Shown here piece by piece: positions 35,023-45,990 of a stretch of DNA of 64,000 bases. Below the pieces are notes generated by a model. The model was not told the DNA's origin, searched no databases, and saw nothing but the letters and a program-made list of their open reading frames with translations. The DNA comes from Amorphophallus konjac. Taxonomy: Eukaryota > Streptophyta > Magnoliopsida > Alismatales > Araceae. Made by a program: the position numbers and the translations under genes. How positions within the stretch are numbered: position 1 is the first letter of the stretch; each line of letters opens with the position of its first letter. The stretch lies in the NCBI GenBank assembly GCA_022559845.1, contig CM040125.1, positions 288,286,200-288,350,199 of the forward strand, given 5' to 3'.

Positions 35023-35776
35023 TGTGAGGCCCGTGCCTTAGTGGATCCTTGGTGGTTCGGACCTAGAATTCGTTCTGGAATTTTCGGCTATTTTCCTGGA
35101 TTTTTAGGAATTTTTCTGGTATTTTTCCGAATTTAATTGGAAGTAATTGAGGTTTTATATGGAAATAATAAGATTTTTATATATAATGAATATATTATAT
35201 ATTTTAATCTTATTTTTTTTTCCTTTAATCCCTCACCCCCTCTCTCTCTTCCCCTCGTCGATCTCGATCTCACCCTCACGCCCTCTCTCTCTCGTTCGAT
35301 CACCCATCTCCCCTCTCCTTGGGATTCAGGCGAAACGACGACGGTTCGAGGCGTGGAAGGTGCCGGTGGATTCCTCGCGTCGAGAGGAACGCGTTTATAC
35401 CCACCACGACGTGTTTCGTGGCTCGTGGGAGCGAGACGGAGTGAGAAGGCTCGGTGAACCCTCTTCGGTGCATGTGGCCTAATCGGCCGTTTCGGCTTGA
35501 ACGAGGTAGGGGGATGGAATCTCGATCTTGTTAGGATCATTTCCTATAGCTTGTTTGCTTGATTAGACTCCCGTAGCATGCATAATGGTTATTTTCCATT
35601 TTTGGGGGTTTAAGCTTTGTTCTTCATGTATAATCCATTGTGGGCATTGCGTGTGGTTATTTTTGTTGGTATTATGTTGTTTAGGACGTGTGGTTTGACA
35701 GGTTTTATAGGTTTTCGTCGTTACGCGGCGATTCCGGTCGCCCGGGAGGGAACCCGTTTTCAAACATAACCCATCC

Positions 35777-36290
35777 GTAACCCAGACGGTGTGACGGTCC
35801 TTCCAGGAACCGTCACACCCGTAATGGTCCATAGGGGATGCGTTACAGAACTGTAACGGCCCTTTGAAGGGGCGTCACAGTGTGTGTAACGGTCAGGCTC
35901 CCGACCGTTACACTTCTGTTGATTTCCGTTGATCGGTTTTGGCGGTTGGCCTGACGGCCTGTCGGGCGGCCGTCAGGGCGCCATAACGTGCCTGCGCGAG
36001 CGCGTTACACCACTTTTGAACGGCTTGGAAAAACTGTGGATTGATTTTTGGTCTCGGGTGGCTCTAATAGTGAGGGGCGGACGCGTCACAGTCGATGTAA
36101 CGCGCCCTTCCCCGACCGTCAGGATGCCGTAACGCGCCTCAGGGAGCGCGTTACACTTCGTTTGATCGATTAGGACTGGAGCTTTGATTGGCTGTAACGG
36201 CCAGGGGCGGACGCGTCACAGCCGATGTAACGCGCCCTTCCCCGACCGTCACACTCCCTGACGCGGTGGCAGCAGACCGCCACACGCCTG
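35777..36290. repeat. 30-33 bp palindrome array in the Gyp-B LTR
   Basis: Units start at 35791, 35821, 35853 and 35886 (30, 32, 33), 35951 and 35982 (31), 36097 and 36129 (32), and 36194, 36227 and 36259 (33, 32). The unit at 35885-35912 has perfect 10-base arms, TGTAACGGTC and GACCGTTACA, around 8 bases. The unit at 35791 has GTGACGGT and ACCGTCAC arms, a matched change. Two longer copies of about 60 bases (36078-36119 and 36208-36250) duplicate several units. Confidence 0.85.
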
Positions 36291-36989
36291 TTAGCTTCAA
36301 AAAGCTGCCGGCCTATTCTTTATGCTTTCCAAAATGTTTATATGCCATGTTCAGTTATTTTATAATATAATGGCATGTTTTTAAATCACAATAGAGTAGC
36401 TTTACTTTCCTTGCGATGGAACCACTGTTGTAGCCCTAAGGTCTTTGAGTACCGACCCGCCTGGGGATGGCGGAGGGGTGTTCCCATCACACGGTTTTTA
36501 AGCTAGTACCGTGGGCTCCCCGCCAACGGTAGCGTTCTACCGAGGGAGAAAACTAACTAGAGGGCCTGGCTCAGGCGAGAGTCAGTGTGTGCACACGTGG
36601 TCGGAGTCTGTGGACTGACACTAACGAGTGTCACACTGACTGGTCACTTGGTTTGGTACTGTTTACGCGCTCAGCTTGTCGTGTTACTGACTGCGAGTGC
36701 TTGAGACGCAGTGTAAGTCGTCAGTGGACGCATCTGGTTTCTACTCCCGGTGGTTGTCCTGTTCCCTGTGGCTTGGTTAGTTGAGGCACTTTCTATTGGT
36801 AGATTTAGTTTCTGTCGATTAGATTTAATTGTTATTGGCATGTTTTAGCTGTGTAGTTAGATTTACAGCTTTATTGTGATTAGTTTATTCATGACAATGC
36901 ATGTTAATTTAATTAAATGCATGCTCTAATTGCCTTATTTTCACATGATTGCTTGTTTAGTGCAAGGTAGGGATCCGCGTGACCCCTAC

Positions 36990-37008
36990 TGAGTCTGGCT
37001 GTGACTCA
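36990..37008 (+). promoter_or_regulatory. Conserved LTR hairpin of Gyp-B (different arms)
   Basis: CCTACTGAGTCTGGCTGTGACTCACC: the arms are TGAGTC and GACTCA instead of TGAGCG and CGCTCA in Tek-C, so both sides changed together. It is followed by a pyrimidine run and CAGGTGAG at 37022, about 405 bases before the LTR end, as in the other families. Confidence 0.7.
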
Positions 37009-37416
37009 CCCTTCTCCTTTCAGGTGAGCCGCGCCCGTCGTCTCCCGGAGTTTCCCGTGTACTCGGAGACCGCTCTTAGCTGCCAGCAGTTGACGTGTCG
37101 CCTTTTTGGCTTTCTGGTGTACTTTTGCCGGGGTATGCCCCGTGTAGTTTTACTTTTGGACTAGCACTTCTGTGCCTCTGGACTAGTTTACATATTTAGC
37201 TCTTGTTTATTTTAAATTGCTTCCGCACTCTTGTTAAATTTTATTGTTTAATTCTAATATGCGCGCTTGTCATTGAAATTCGTTATGCATCCCCTCGACA
37301 AACTTCTCTAACCCTTCACGGGCCTCATCAGCCTCTTGGGTGGCTTCCCCAGTTCCTGGTATCGGTGTATCGATGTTATCGGTATATCGGTATCCGGCGC
37401 TCTGGGTCGTCACAGT

Positions 37417-37429
37417 TGGTATCAGAGCG
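37417..37429 (+). other. Primer binding site of Gyp-B
   Basis: TGGTATCAGAGCG lies two bases after the LTR end and is complementary to initiator Met tRNA. Confidence 0.9.
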
Positions 37430-37564
37430 ATGTTGAGGATTTGTATAAGGAATTGGAATTTACACTTGTCCAGAGTTAGTCCTTTTGTGTTGTCTATTGC
37501 TAGCTTAGGATGTTTTCCATATGATTGATGGATTTGCTGTTGTTTTGTGTTCGGCAGTTGTAAG

Positions 37565-38599
37565 ATGCCACCTTGTCGAGGAAGACCTCCTCGAGTTCCT
37601 AGACATGTGCCTAGAGAAGAGAGTGGTTCCGCACCGCCTCCTGCTGTTCCCGTAGTTCCTCCTCCAGCGCCAGTCGTTGCACCTCAGGTTGAAGCGCCTG
37701 GTAGTCGAGGCAAGGCTTTGAAAGAATTTCTCTTGTTCAATCCGCCAGCTTTCGACGGACAACCAGATCCAGAGGTAGCGAGACAATGGCTGGATGCGAT
37801 CGAGCGTGTGTTCCTGTCTATGGAGTGCGCGGAGGATGAAAAGGTGATGCTTGCAGCGTTTCAACTTCAAGGTACAGCTATTACATGGTGGAAAGCCGAG
37901 TGGCAGATTGCTTTTCGTTCCAGGCCCCTTCAGCAGATCACTTGGGCAGAGTTTGTTGTAGCTTTCGAGCGTGCCTATACTCCTGCCTATTTTCAAATGG
38001 CGAAGATGTACCAGTTTATGGAATTACTTCAAGGCGATATGACTGTGCTTCAATATCGGAACAAATTTATAGAATTGGGTCAGTATGCACCCCATGTGCT
38101 GGCTAATGAAACTTTGAAGACTCAGCAGTTCTTGCGAGCGTTGAGGCTAGAGTTGAAATTGCCCTTGATCGCGAGTCATGTTGCTGATCTTGATGGTGCG
38201 TGCCAGGCAGCTGTGGCACTTGAGCTAGAGATGGTGAGACCAGGAGGGTATCCACAAGCGGGGTTGGTTCAGCCGACGATGCAGTTTCAGCAGACTTACC
38301 AACCGCCAGTAGCTGGAGTCCCCTCGGTTCAGCCAGATTTTAGCGGTGTTTCTTCCTCTTCCAAGCCCAAGTTTAAGAAGTTCAAGAAGAAGAAGAAGTT
38401 CTTTCAGCAAGAATCTCCTGGTACGGGTACTGTTCAGCAGCCGACAGCGCCTTCTTCCCAGAGTCGTCAGAGTTCTGCTGTCAGTCAGCCGTGGACTTGT
38501 AGGAGATGTGGTGGTCACCATAAGGGTCAGCCGTGTTCTCTTCCTGTGATCTATTTTTGTTGTGACCAGCTGGTCACGTTGTTCGAGATTGCCCGCTGA
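37565..38599 (+). pseudogene. gag: Gyp-B gag
   Basis: The ATG at 37565 is preferred over an upstream TTG. The N-terminus is arginine/proline-rich (PPCRGRPPRVP). The retrotransposon gag domain follows (FNPPAFDGQPDP, AITWWKAEW, FELLQGDMTV-like region, YRNKFIELGQYAP), then a lysine-rich tract (KFKKFKKKKKFF) and a first knuckle of the short type (CRRCGGHHKGQPC). A one-base loss inside the second knuckle, near 38567, throws the frame out; the continuation HVVRDCPLRP is in the next frame, so the stop at 38599 is secondary. Confidence 0.85.
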
Positions 38600-41500
38600 G
38601 GCCGAAGCCGGTGCAGGCTCCTCAGTTTTTTCAGCCCCAGCAGTCGCAATTCAGACCTCCTCCTTTACCTCAACCTCAGTAAAAATTTTATTCTCACGCT
38701 TCAGCGTCTTCTCAGCTGTCTTCAGCCGGATCTAAGAAGTAGAAGGGCAAGGTTTCTCATATCACTCGAGCTGAAGCGGTTGCATCCCATCTGGTTGAAG
38801 GTACGATTATGCTTTATGGTCATTCAGCTCGTGTCTTATTTGATTCTGTTGCTTCTCACTCTTTTATCTCTGAGGATTTCATTGCATGCATTGAGGAGCC
38901 GACATCAGAGATGACTTGTGAGCTATTTGTTGAGTTGCCTTCTGGAGATTTCATGATTACACCTCTGTGTTTGGAAGAATCTCCTGTTATGATTAATAAT
39001 CATCAGCTGCCGGCAAGATTGTATGCGTTGTAGCTAGCAGATTATGACGTCATTCTGGGTATGGATTGGTTGGAGCAATATGGAGCTGTGGTTGACTGCA
39101 GATCAAAGAAGGTCTATTTTCAACCACAGGGAAAATTGGCATTTTATTTCCAAGGTATCCGATCCCGTTCTTCTCGTTTGATTATTTCTCCTATTTGAGC
39201 CTGTATATTGCTTAGTGCAGGTTGCCAGGGATTCTTAGCTTCTGTGGTTGCTGTTGAGAAACCACGACAGGACGTTAGTGACATTCCTGTTGTCTGTGAG
39301 TTCCCTGATGTGTTTCCTGATGAGTTGCCAAGCTTGCCTCCAGAGCCATAAATTGAATTGGTGATTGAACTGATTCCTGGTACAGCCCCGTTAGCAAAGG
39401 CACCGTACCGAATGGCTCCAGCTGAACTAAAAGAACTGCGAGCACAGCTACTTGAATTTCTGGAAAAAGGCTATATTCGCCCCAATTTTTCTCCGTGGAG
39501 TGCTCCGGTGTTATTTGTGAAAAAGAAAGATGGAAGCCTGAGGCTTTGTATTGATTACAGACAGCTGAATCAGGTGACTATCAAGAATAAATATCCACTT
39601 CCCAGGATTGATGATTTGTTTGAGCAATTACAGTCTGCTACTGTCTTTTCAAGGATTGACCTTTGGTCTGGCTATTTTCAATTACGGATCCGAGAATCTG
39701 ATGTGGAGAAGACAGCTTTCAATACTCGATATGGTCATTATGAATTTTTGGTAATGTCGTATGGCTTGACGAATGCTCCAGCAGCCTTTATGGACCTAAT
39801 GCAGCATATTTTCCGTCCATATCTGGATCAGTTCGTGGTGATCTTTGTTGATGATATTCTGGTTTATTCTGCTTCTGACGAAGATCATGTGCAGCACTTG
39901 AGGATCGTTCTGCAGACTCTGAGAGATCACGAGCTTTATGCGAAGTTCAGTAAATGTGAGTTCTGGCTTCGGGAGATTCATTTTCTTGGCCACGTGATTT
40001 CTGGTGATGGAGTAGCAGTGGACCCTACAAAGATTGAAGCTGTTCTGAATTGGCAGAGACCGAGAACTGTGACAGAGATAAGAAGCTTTTTAGGTTTGGC
40101 TGGGTATTATCGCAGATTCATCTAAGATTTTACAAAGATTGCAGCACCAATGACTAGACTGACTCGTAAAGATGTACCGTTTGTCTGGTCAGATCAGTGT
40201 GAGGATAGCTTTGTCGAATTGAAAAGGCTCTTGACTTCTTCTCTAGTGTTGACTTTGCCTTCCAGCTCGGGTGGATTTGTTGTTTGCACAGATGCTTCTC
40301 GAGTGGGTTTGGGTACAGTGCTGATGCAATATGGAAAGGTTATCGCATATGCATCTAGGCAATTGAAACAGCATGAAGAAAATTATCCCACGCATGATCT
40401 GGAGCTAGCTGCAGTTGTTTTGGCCTTAAAGATCTGGAGACATTATATGTATGGTGAGAAGTTTCAGATTTTTACTGATCATCAGAGTTTACAGTATATA
40501 TTCTCCCAGAAAGATCTGAATCTAAGGCAGAGGCGATGGATGGAATACATGAAAGATTATGAATTTACACTCTCCTATCAACCGGGTAAAATGAATGTTG
40601 TGGCTGATGCTCTGAGCAGGAAGGTGCAATTCAATCATCTGTTGCTTCATGAATGGAAATTGTGGGAACAGTTTCCGAGCGAGGCATTCAGTGTAGAGAT
40701 TCCTACCGACCCGAGGACAGCAGTTTGTGCTATTTTGACTCTGGGTTCTTCTTTATATCAGCAGATTAAAGAAGCTCAGCAAGCTGATTCTGATTTGGCT
40801 CATGTTGTAACAAGGTTCGATGTGAAATTTGATGATGAGATGGTCGTCAGTTTCCATGGTAGATTGTATGTCCCCGCAGAGGATGCATTGAGATTTGCAA
40901 TTCTGAGTGAAGCCCATGGATCCCGCTTTGCTATTCACCCAGGTGTCACCAAGATGTATCAGAATTTGAAAAAGTAGTTTTAGTGGCCAGGTATGAAGAG
41001 AGATATGGCTGTATTTGTTTCTAAGTGCTTGACTTGTCAGCAGGTTAAAGCTGAACATCAAAAGCCAGGTGGATTGCTTCAGCCGTTAGAGATTCCAATG
41101 TGGAAATGGGACCATGTTACTACAGATTTTGTGGTGGGTTTGTCTCGGACTTCTTAAGGTTTTGATGGTATCTGGTTACTTGTTGACAGATTGACTAAGA
41201 CTGCCAGATTGTTGTCAATAAAGGTTGCTTGGAATGTGCAGAGGTTGGCCGAGCTTTATGTGCAAAAGATTGTGCCACTGCATGGAATTCCAATTTCACT
41301 TGTGTCAGATCGTGATCCACGTTTTACCTCCGACTTCTGGCGCAGTTTTCAGAAAGCTTTGGGCACGAAGTTAGCATTCAGTTCAGCGTATCATCCGCAG
41401 TCAGATGGACAGTCGGAGAGGACTATTCAGACCCTGGAAGATATGCTGAGATCGTGTTGCCTTGACTGTCAAGGTTCGTGGAGTCAACATTTGCCACTTG

Positions 41501-41735
41501 TTGAATTTGCTTATAATAACAGTTTTCACTCCAGTATCGGCATGGCTCCTTATGAGGCACTATATGGTCGTCCTTGTCGTACTCCCTTGAACTGGTTTGA
41601 TATTGGGGATAGACTTTTGACGGGACCTGACATGGTGCAATAGTGTTCTGATGTGGTTCGTCTGATCAGGCAGAGATTGTTGACGGCTCAGAGTCGACAG
41701 AAGAGTTATGCAGATCAACGTAGATGTCCGCTACA

Positions 41736-41740
41736 GTTTG
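41736..41740. repeat. Target-site duplication GTTTG, left of Mini-E
   Basis: Matches 43798-43802. It lies in the integrase tail codons of Gyp-B. Confidence 0.92.
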
Positions 41741-42721
41741 TGATGCGGGACGGAAGTGGGGGGTCTTCTTCTTTCTTCTGATCATAGTCGCGCTATACCC
41801 ATTACGCGCGTTCTGAAGAACGCACTATATCGTTTACGCGCATTCACAGACAGCAGCAGAATGAAGAACCTCGACGTTGGGGCTCCCGTGGATGACTCTA
41901 GGGGATCAAAACACAAGGGGACAACACACAGGAGGATAGAGAACACACGGGGGATGCTTAAAACGAAATCAAACAGAGCAAATCCTATCTAGGATAACTT
42001 TTGTGAAGGTGGGTGTGGGGGTGAACGGCAAGGGAAGGAGGGTGGACGTAGATGATGTTAGGGCCTTGAAGAGGCTTGGCTGGGGCCTCACACCTGAACC
42101 CATCGTAGGTACGGTGCAGCCGAGCTCCATCCAGATCGTAACAACACCTTTGGCGGAGATGGGGAGGTGGAATCGTGGTTGGAAGAAGATCAAAGCTCTG
42201 AATGGAGCCTCACAATCGACCCCGTCTCAGAGCCGATGCACCCGGGGCTTCGATCATCCTCCATTGAAGGGGAAAAGGAGAGGATCAGAGGGACAGAATT
42301 GGGCCTCGCGCCCAGAGAGGGTCGGAGGAAGGGGGGTTTCCAAAGATTTGGAGGGATAGCCATGGGCTACACTCAAGAACACTCATATTTCGATTTCATT
42401 CATTCATTCTATTGCTTAATCAAACGAAAGGGGTACATATATAGGGAAAGGGAAGACAAAACAACGCTAACACGTCGATTTACAACCATGGAAGACAACT
42501 AACATCGAAGACTTTGAGGAATTCGGCGCCGGGAAGTTGGACTGGCTGCAACCACATTTTTGCCTGAGATCGCGCTAGGGGAACCTAGTGCCTTCTTCAG
42601 GTCGCGCTAGGGACCTATAGCGCCTTCTTCAAGATTGCACTTGGGACCTATAGCGCCTTCATGTTTGGCTTGGCAGCTTGCTCGATGTGCTTCGGCTTGA
42701 CGGCTGGCTTGATTCCCATCA
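41741..42721 (-). repeat. Mini-E LTR, left copy (3' LTR)
   Basis: Runs from TGATGCGGGACGG to ...GATTCCCATCA. Palindromic units lie at 41790 and 41822 (32 apart) and at 42571, 42603 and about 42636. Same length as the right copy, with scattered point differences. Confidence 0.9.
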
Positions 42722-42816
42722 AAACCCCTCCACTTGGAAAGGTTCATCCTCGAACCTCGTAGTTCAAGATCCCAGCATGTGAGAACAGCCTGGTTCCCTA
42801 AGCTATGATACCAAGT

Positions 42817-43797
42817 TGATGCGGGACGGAAGTGGGGGGTCTTCTTCTTTCTTCTGATCATAGTCGCGCTATACCCATTACGCGCGTTCTGAAGAACACG
42901 CTATATCGTTTACGCGCGTTCACAGACAGCAGCAGAACGAAGAACCTCGACGTTGGGGCTCCCGTGGATGACTCTAGGGGATCAAAACACAAGGGGACAA
43001 CACACAGGAGGATAGAGAACACACGGGGGATGCTTAAAACGAAATCAAACCAAGCAAATCCTATCTAGGATAACTTTTGTGAAGGTGGGTGTGGGGGTGA
43101 ACGGCAAGGGAAGAAGGGTGGACGTAGATGATGTTAGGGCCTTGAAGAGGCTTGGCTGGGGCCTCACACCCGAACCCATCACAGGTACAGTGCAGCCGAG
43201 CTCCATCCAGATCGTAACAACACCTATGGCGGAGATGGGGAGGTGGAATCGTGGTTGGAAGAAGATCAAAGCTCCGAATGGAGCCTCACACTCGACCCCG
43301 TCTCAGAGCCGATGCACTCGGGGCTTCGATCATCCTCCATTGAAGGGGAAAAGGAGAGGATCAGAGGGACAGAATTGGGCCTCGCGCCCAGAGAGGGTCG
43401 GAGGACGGGGGGTTTCCAAAGATTTGGAGGGATAGCCATGGGCTACACTCAAGAACACTCATACTTCGCTTTCATTCATTCATTCTATTGCTTAATCAAA
43501 CGAAAGGGGTACATATATACGGAAAGGGAAGACAAAACAACGCTAACACGTCGATTTACAACCATGGAAGACAGCTAACATCGAAGACTTTGAGGAATTC
43601 GACGCCGGGAAGCTGGACTGGCTGCAACCACGTTTCTGCCTGAGATCGCGCTAGGGGAACCTAGCGCCTTCTTCAGGTCGCGCTAGGGACCTATAGCGCC
43701 TTCTTCAAGATTGCGCTTGGGACCTATAGCGCCTTCATGTTTGGCCTGGCAGCTTGCTCGATTTGCTTCGGCTTGACGGCTGGCTTGATTCCCATCA
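42817..43797 (-). repeat. Mini-E LTR, right copy (5' LTR)
   Basis: Same borders as the left copy and adjacent to the primer site. The unit at 43648 is GCGCTAGGGGAACCTAGCGC, a perfect 8-base-arm palindrome with GGAA between. Similar units follow at about 32-33 base steps. Confidence 0.9.
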
Positions 43798-43802
43798 GTT
43801 TG
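43798..43802. repeat. Target-site duplication GTTTG, right of Mini-E
   Basis: Matches 41736-41740. Confidence 0.92.
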
Positions 43803-44240
43803 AGCCTGGAGACATGGTTTTTGTCAAGGTTTCTCCGATGAAGGGTGTTTCCAGATTTGGGAAGCGTGGGAAGCTAAGTCCATGTTATGTTGGCCCGTTT
43901 CCTATTATTGAAATTGTGGGTCAGGTAGCTTACCGATTGCAACTACCAGCGGCTATGCAAGCTATTCATGATGTGTTCCACGTCTCTCAGCTGAGGAAAT
44001 ATGTGCCAGATGCATCCCATGTCCTTGATGACTCTGTTTGGCCCGAAGTGACTGCTGATTTGTCTACGCGAGAGTTTCCTATTAGAATTCAAGACCGTCG
44101 TGAGCAACGGTTGAGAAATAAGGTTATCTGTAGCAACCCTGATAAAAATAAGATTTTTAAATAAATCAAATTAAAATAAAAGATAAGTAAATAGATGACA
44201 AAGAGCCTAAATGAGTAAGTCATTAATCAAGAGAAAAATA

Positions 44241-45490
44241 ACGCCTTTTATCAAGGCGCTGATTCAAAAGGAAACGTCTCTGTCTAAGACGTTAATTTAA
44301 AAAGGACGCCTACACACTAGGGCGTCAAATTTCAAACGACGGGAAATAAAATTAAGGAAAGGAAACGCCCTCACCTTGGGCGCATTTTTAATAAGTAATG
44401 ACTAGGACAACGTCATCAATTAAAACACACGACCTAGCCCAAGGCGTGAATTCAGTTCGAGTTTCGTTCGACCCAAGAGACTATCCAGAGCAAGTTTCTG
44501 GACAACTACGAGGAAGATTGAGTAGGGTAATGACTCTATCATGGAAGTATTACTTCCAATACAACTCTAACCCTATTAGGATCCCCAAAATCCTATAAAT
44601 AACCTTGTCCATCGAACCCTAAAAGCTATTTGGTCGAAGGAAGTTTTGCTCTGCTGCTGTGCGTGAAGAACAGGTTTATGTTCTTCTTCCTGCCTCTGCT
44701 TTCGATCAACTCATGAAGAATATTAATTTTTCTTCATCTTATTCTCCTGTAGGTTGCCTACATCGAGAAAGGGCTCTCATATAGATTAAAGGACGTGAAG
44801 TTCTTCTTCTTCTTCCGGTGATCAGAAGGCTCTGTTACAAACAGAGCATCGTTTTCTATCAAAACCCTTCACGTTTCTTCTTCCATATCTTAATCAAGGT
44901 AGGTTTTCTCAAGAACGTAGCCCAAACTAACTCCAGTTGCTAGTAATACCTTCTGTCATACATGCATATAGTTTTATTGTGATTTTAGATGTTTTCTATG
45001 TAATTTCAAAAAGAAACGCCCTTGGCAAGGGCGCTAATTTAAGAAGCGACCAACACTAGGGCACTAATTATTGTTTTGACGCCCTGCCCAGAAGTCGTCA
45101 ATTACATGTAATTAATAAATACCCACGTTTAAAATTTAATATCTATGTAACCATGAATCTAATATATTGCATGAGTATACCTGTGAAATCCTGCTATTTT
45201 TCCTGTCATGATCAAGTACCCTTTTTCCTGAAATTTTATTATCTGAAAATTTGTAAATTCTTGAATTCACGACCTTGTCTAGGTCGTCTCCTACTGAACT
45301 GACGCCCCAGACCAGGGCGCTAATTGAAAAGTAACGCCCCTGTCCAGGGCGCGTTTTTGTTAAAATTCCAGAATATTGATTTTCTGCAGAATAGAAATAT
45401 TGAAGGGACGACTAATGTATAAGTCGTCAAATTTGTAAATAAACGCCCCTCTGTAAGGCGTTAATTGGTTAATTAATGACTTGGCTAAAG
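44241..45490. repeat. 32-bp palindrome arrays with changing arms in the Tek-C LTR
   Basis: Units start at 44241, 44273, 44306, 44336, 44365, 44397 and 44429 (29-33 apart), at 45016, 45046 and 45079, at 45269, 45302 and 45333, and at 45408, 45443 and 45476. Each is an ACGNC...GNCGT palindrome of about 20 bases followed by AT-rich linker (often TTAATTT). Arm pairs differ but match: CGCCCTT/AAGGGCG (45017), CGTCT/AGACG (44274), CGACC/GGTCG (45270), CGACT/AGTCG (45409). Confidence 0.88.
44594..44600 (+). promoter_or_regulatory. Probable TATA box of Tek-C
   Basis: CCTATAAATAACC lies about 465 bases after the LTR start, matching the TATA distance in Tek1. Confidence 0.6.
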
Positions 45491-45875
45491 TCGCTATTTT
45501 CTGTATTACTGTTTTCCCTTGTTTCTGTTAACCGAGAGCTTTATATATATGTATAAGAATATTATCGGCACTATATTTCCACTCCGTGAATATAGTCCCA
45601 TGTTTTATGATGTTTTATTACATTAGCCTCAATTCTCGGTGACATACAAGCTCTCCATTGGGCATTCCGTTCCTTTGGACTAGCGAGTTAGTCATAGAGA
45701 CCTCCATAAGACTCCTCGAGCCTTGGATTCCCTCAAGGCCGACTGAGCAGGTTGTACCATAAAAACCCATTACATTATTTGATTGCCATGTCACTCTAAA
45801 GAAACATGGTATACCGGCCCTCATGTCATGCCATGTGTATGATATGAGAATTATCTTAATCAACGGGGTAAAGCA

Positions 45876-45990
45876 TGACATTGTTATGATGTTCTTGTAA
45901 ACCCTAATTCTATATCAACATTGTTATGATGTTCTTGTAGACCCCAATTCTATATTAAACTTGATGTTCTTGTGGACCTCAATTCTATAT
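45876..45990. repeat. Three tandem copies of a roughly 40-bp phrase
   Basis: The phrase TGATGTTCTTGTAGACC followed by CAATTCTATAT occurs three times in a row with small changes. It is a local LTR duplication with no gene. Confidence 0.8.

Larger units (their letters stand above)
35023..37414 (+). repeat. 5' LTR of Gyp-B
   Basis: It opens TGTGAGGCCCG and ends GGTCGTCACA, with short inverted ends TGTGA/TCACA, and is followed two bases later by the primer site. Inside are an AT-rich U3 start, a pyrimidine tract (35210-35300), a palindrome array (35777-36290) and the conserved hairpin (36990-37008). No gene. The frames in the CT-rich part are shadows. Confidence 0.85.
41741..43797 (-). mobile_element. 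Mini-E, tiny-interior non-autonomous LTR retrotransposon
   Basis: Two 981-base direct repeats (41741-42721 and 42817-43797) with TG...CA ends flank only 95 bases (42722-42816). On the minus strand the interior begins with a primer-site-like TGGTATCATAGC (42813-42802) and ends with a purine run (CCAAGTGGAGGGG). A GTTTG duplication flanks the whole. It encodes nothing recognisable, and frames inside the LTRs occur in both copies only because the copies are alike. It resembles TRIM/SMART elements in having no gag-pol, but its LTRs are much longer. It must use proteins from another element. Confidence 0.9.
35023..44128 (+). mobile_element. Gyp-B, Ty3/gypsy element cut by Tek-C
   Basis: A 5' LTR (35023-37414), primer site, gag and a nearly full-length pol are present. 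Mini-E interrupts pol at 41741-43797, and Tek-C interrupts it at 44129, just where the chromodomain should start (LRNKVI). The rest would lie beyond Tek-C, off-window. The gag differs from Tek1, Tek-C and Tek-D, with an arginine/proline-rich N-terminus, so this is a separate lineage of chromovirus-type elements. Confidence 0.85.
38600..44128 (+). pseudogene. pol: Gyp-B protease-RT-RNase H-integrase, interrupted by Mini-E
   Basis: One frame runs from about 38567 to 41740. Order: protease around 38836 with active-site Gly replaced by Val (DSVASHS for DSGASHS), RT ([28 protein letters not shown] near 39850), RNase H ([13 protein letters not shown]), integrase zinc finger ([10 protein letters not shown] ... 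CLTCQ), and the core ([17 protein letters not shown]). In-frame stops sit at 39031, 39196, 39349, 40123, 40975, 41155 and 41641, with two more upstream of protease. After Mini-E (43798) the frame resumes with FEPGDMVFVKVSP and HDVFHVSQLRKYV, then stops at 44128 where the Tek-C LTR begins. Confidence 0.88.

Noticed and set aside
35133..35540. Several overlapping frames over 100 codons in the Gyp-B LTR
   Set aside because: Low-complexity CT-rich sequence read in three frames; no protein-like pattern.
42003..43578. Paired open frames of 111-118 codons present twice
   Set aside because: They duplicate because they lie in the two Mini-E LTRs; no domain, and overlapping frames compete.
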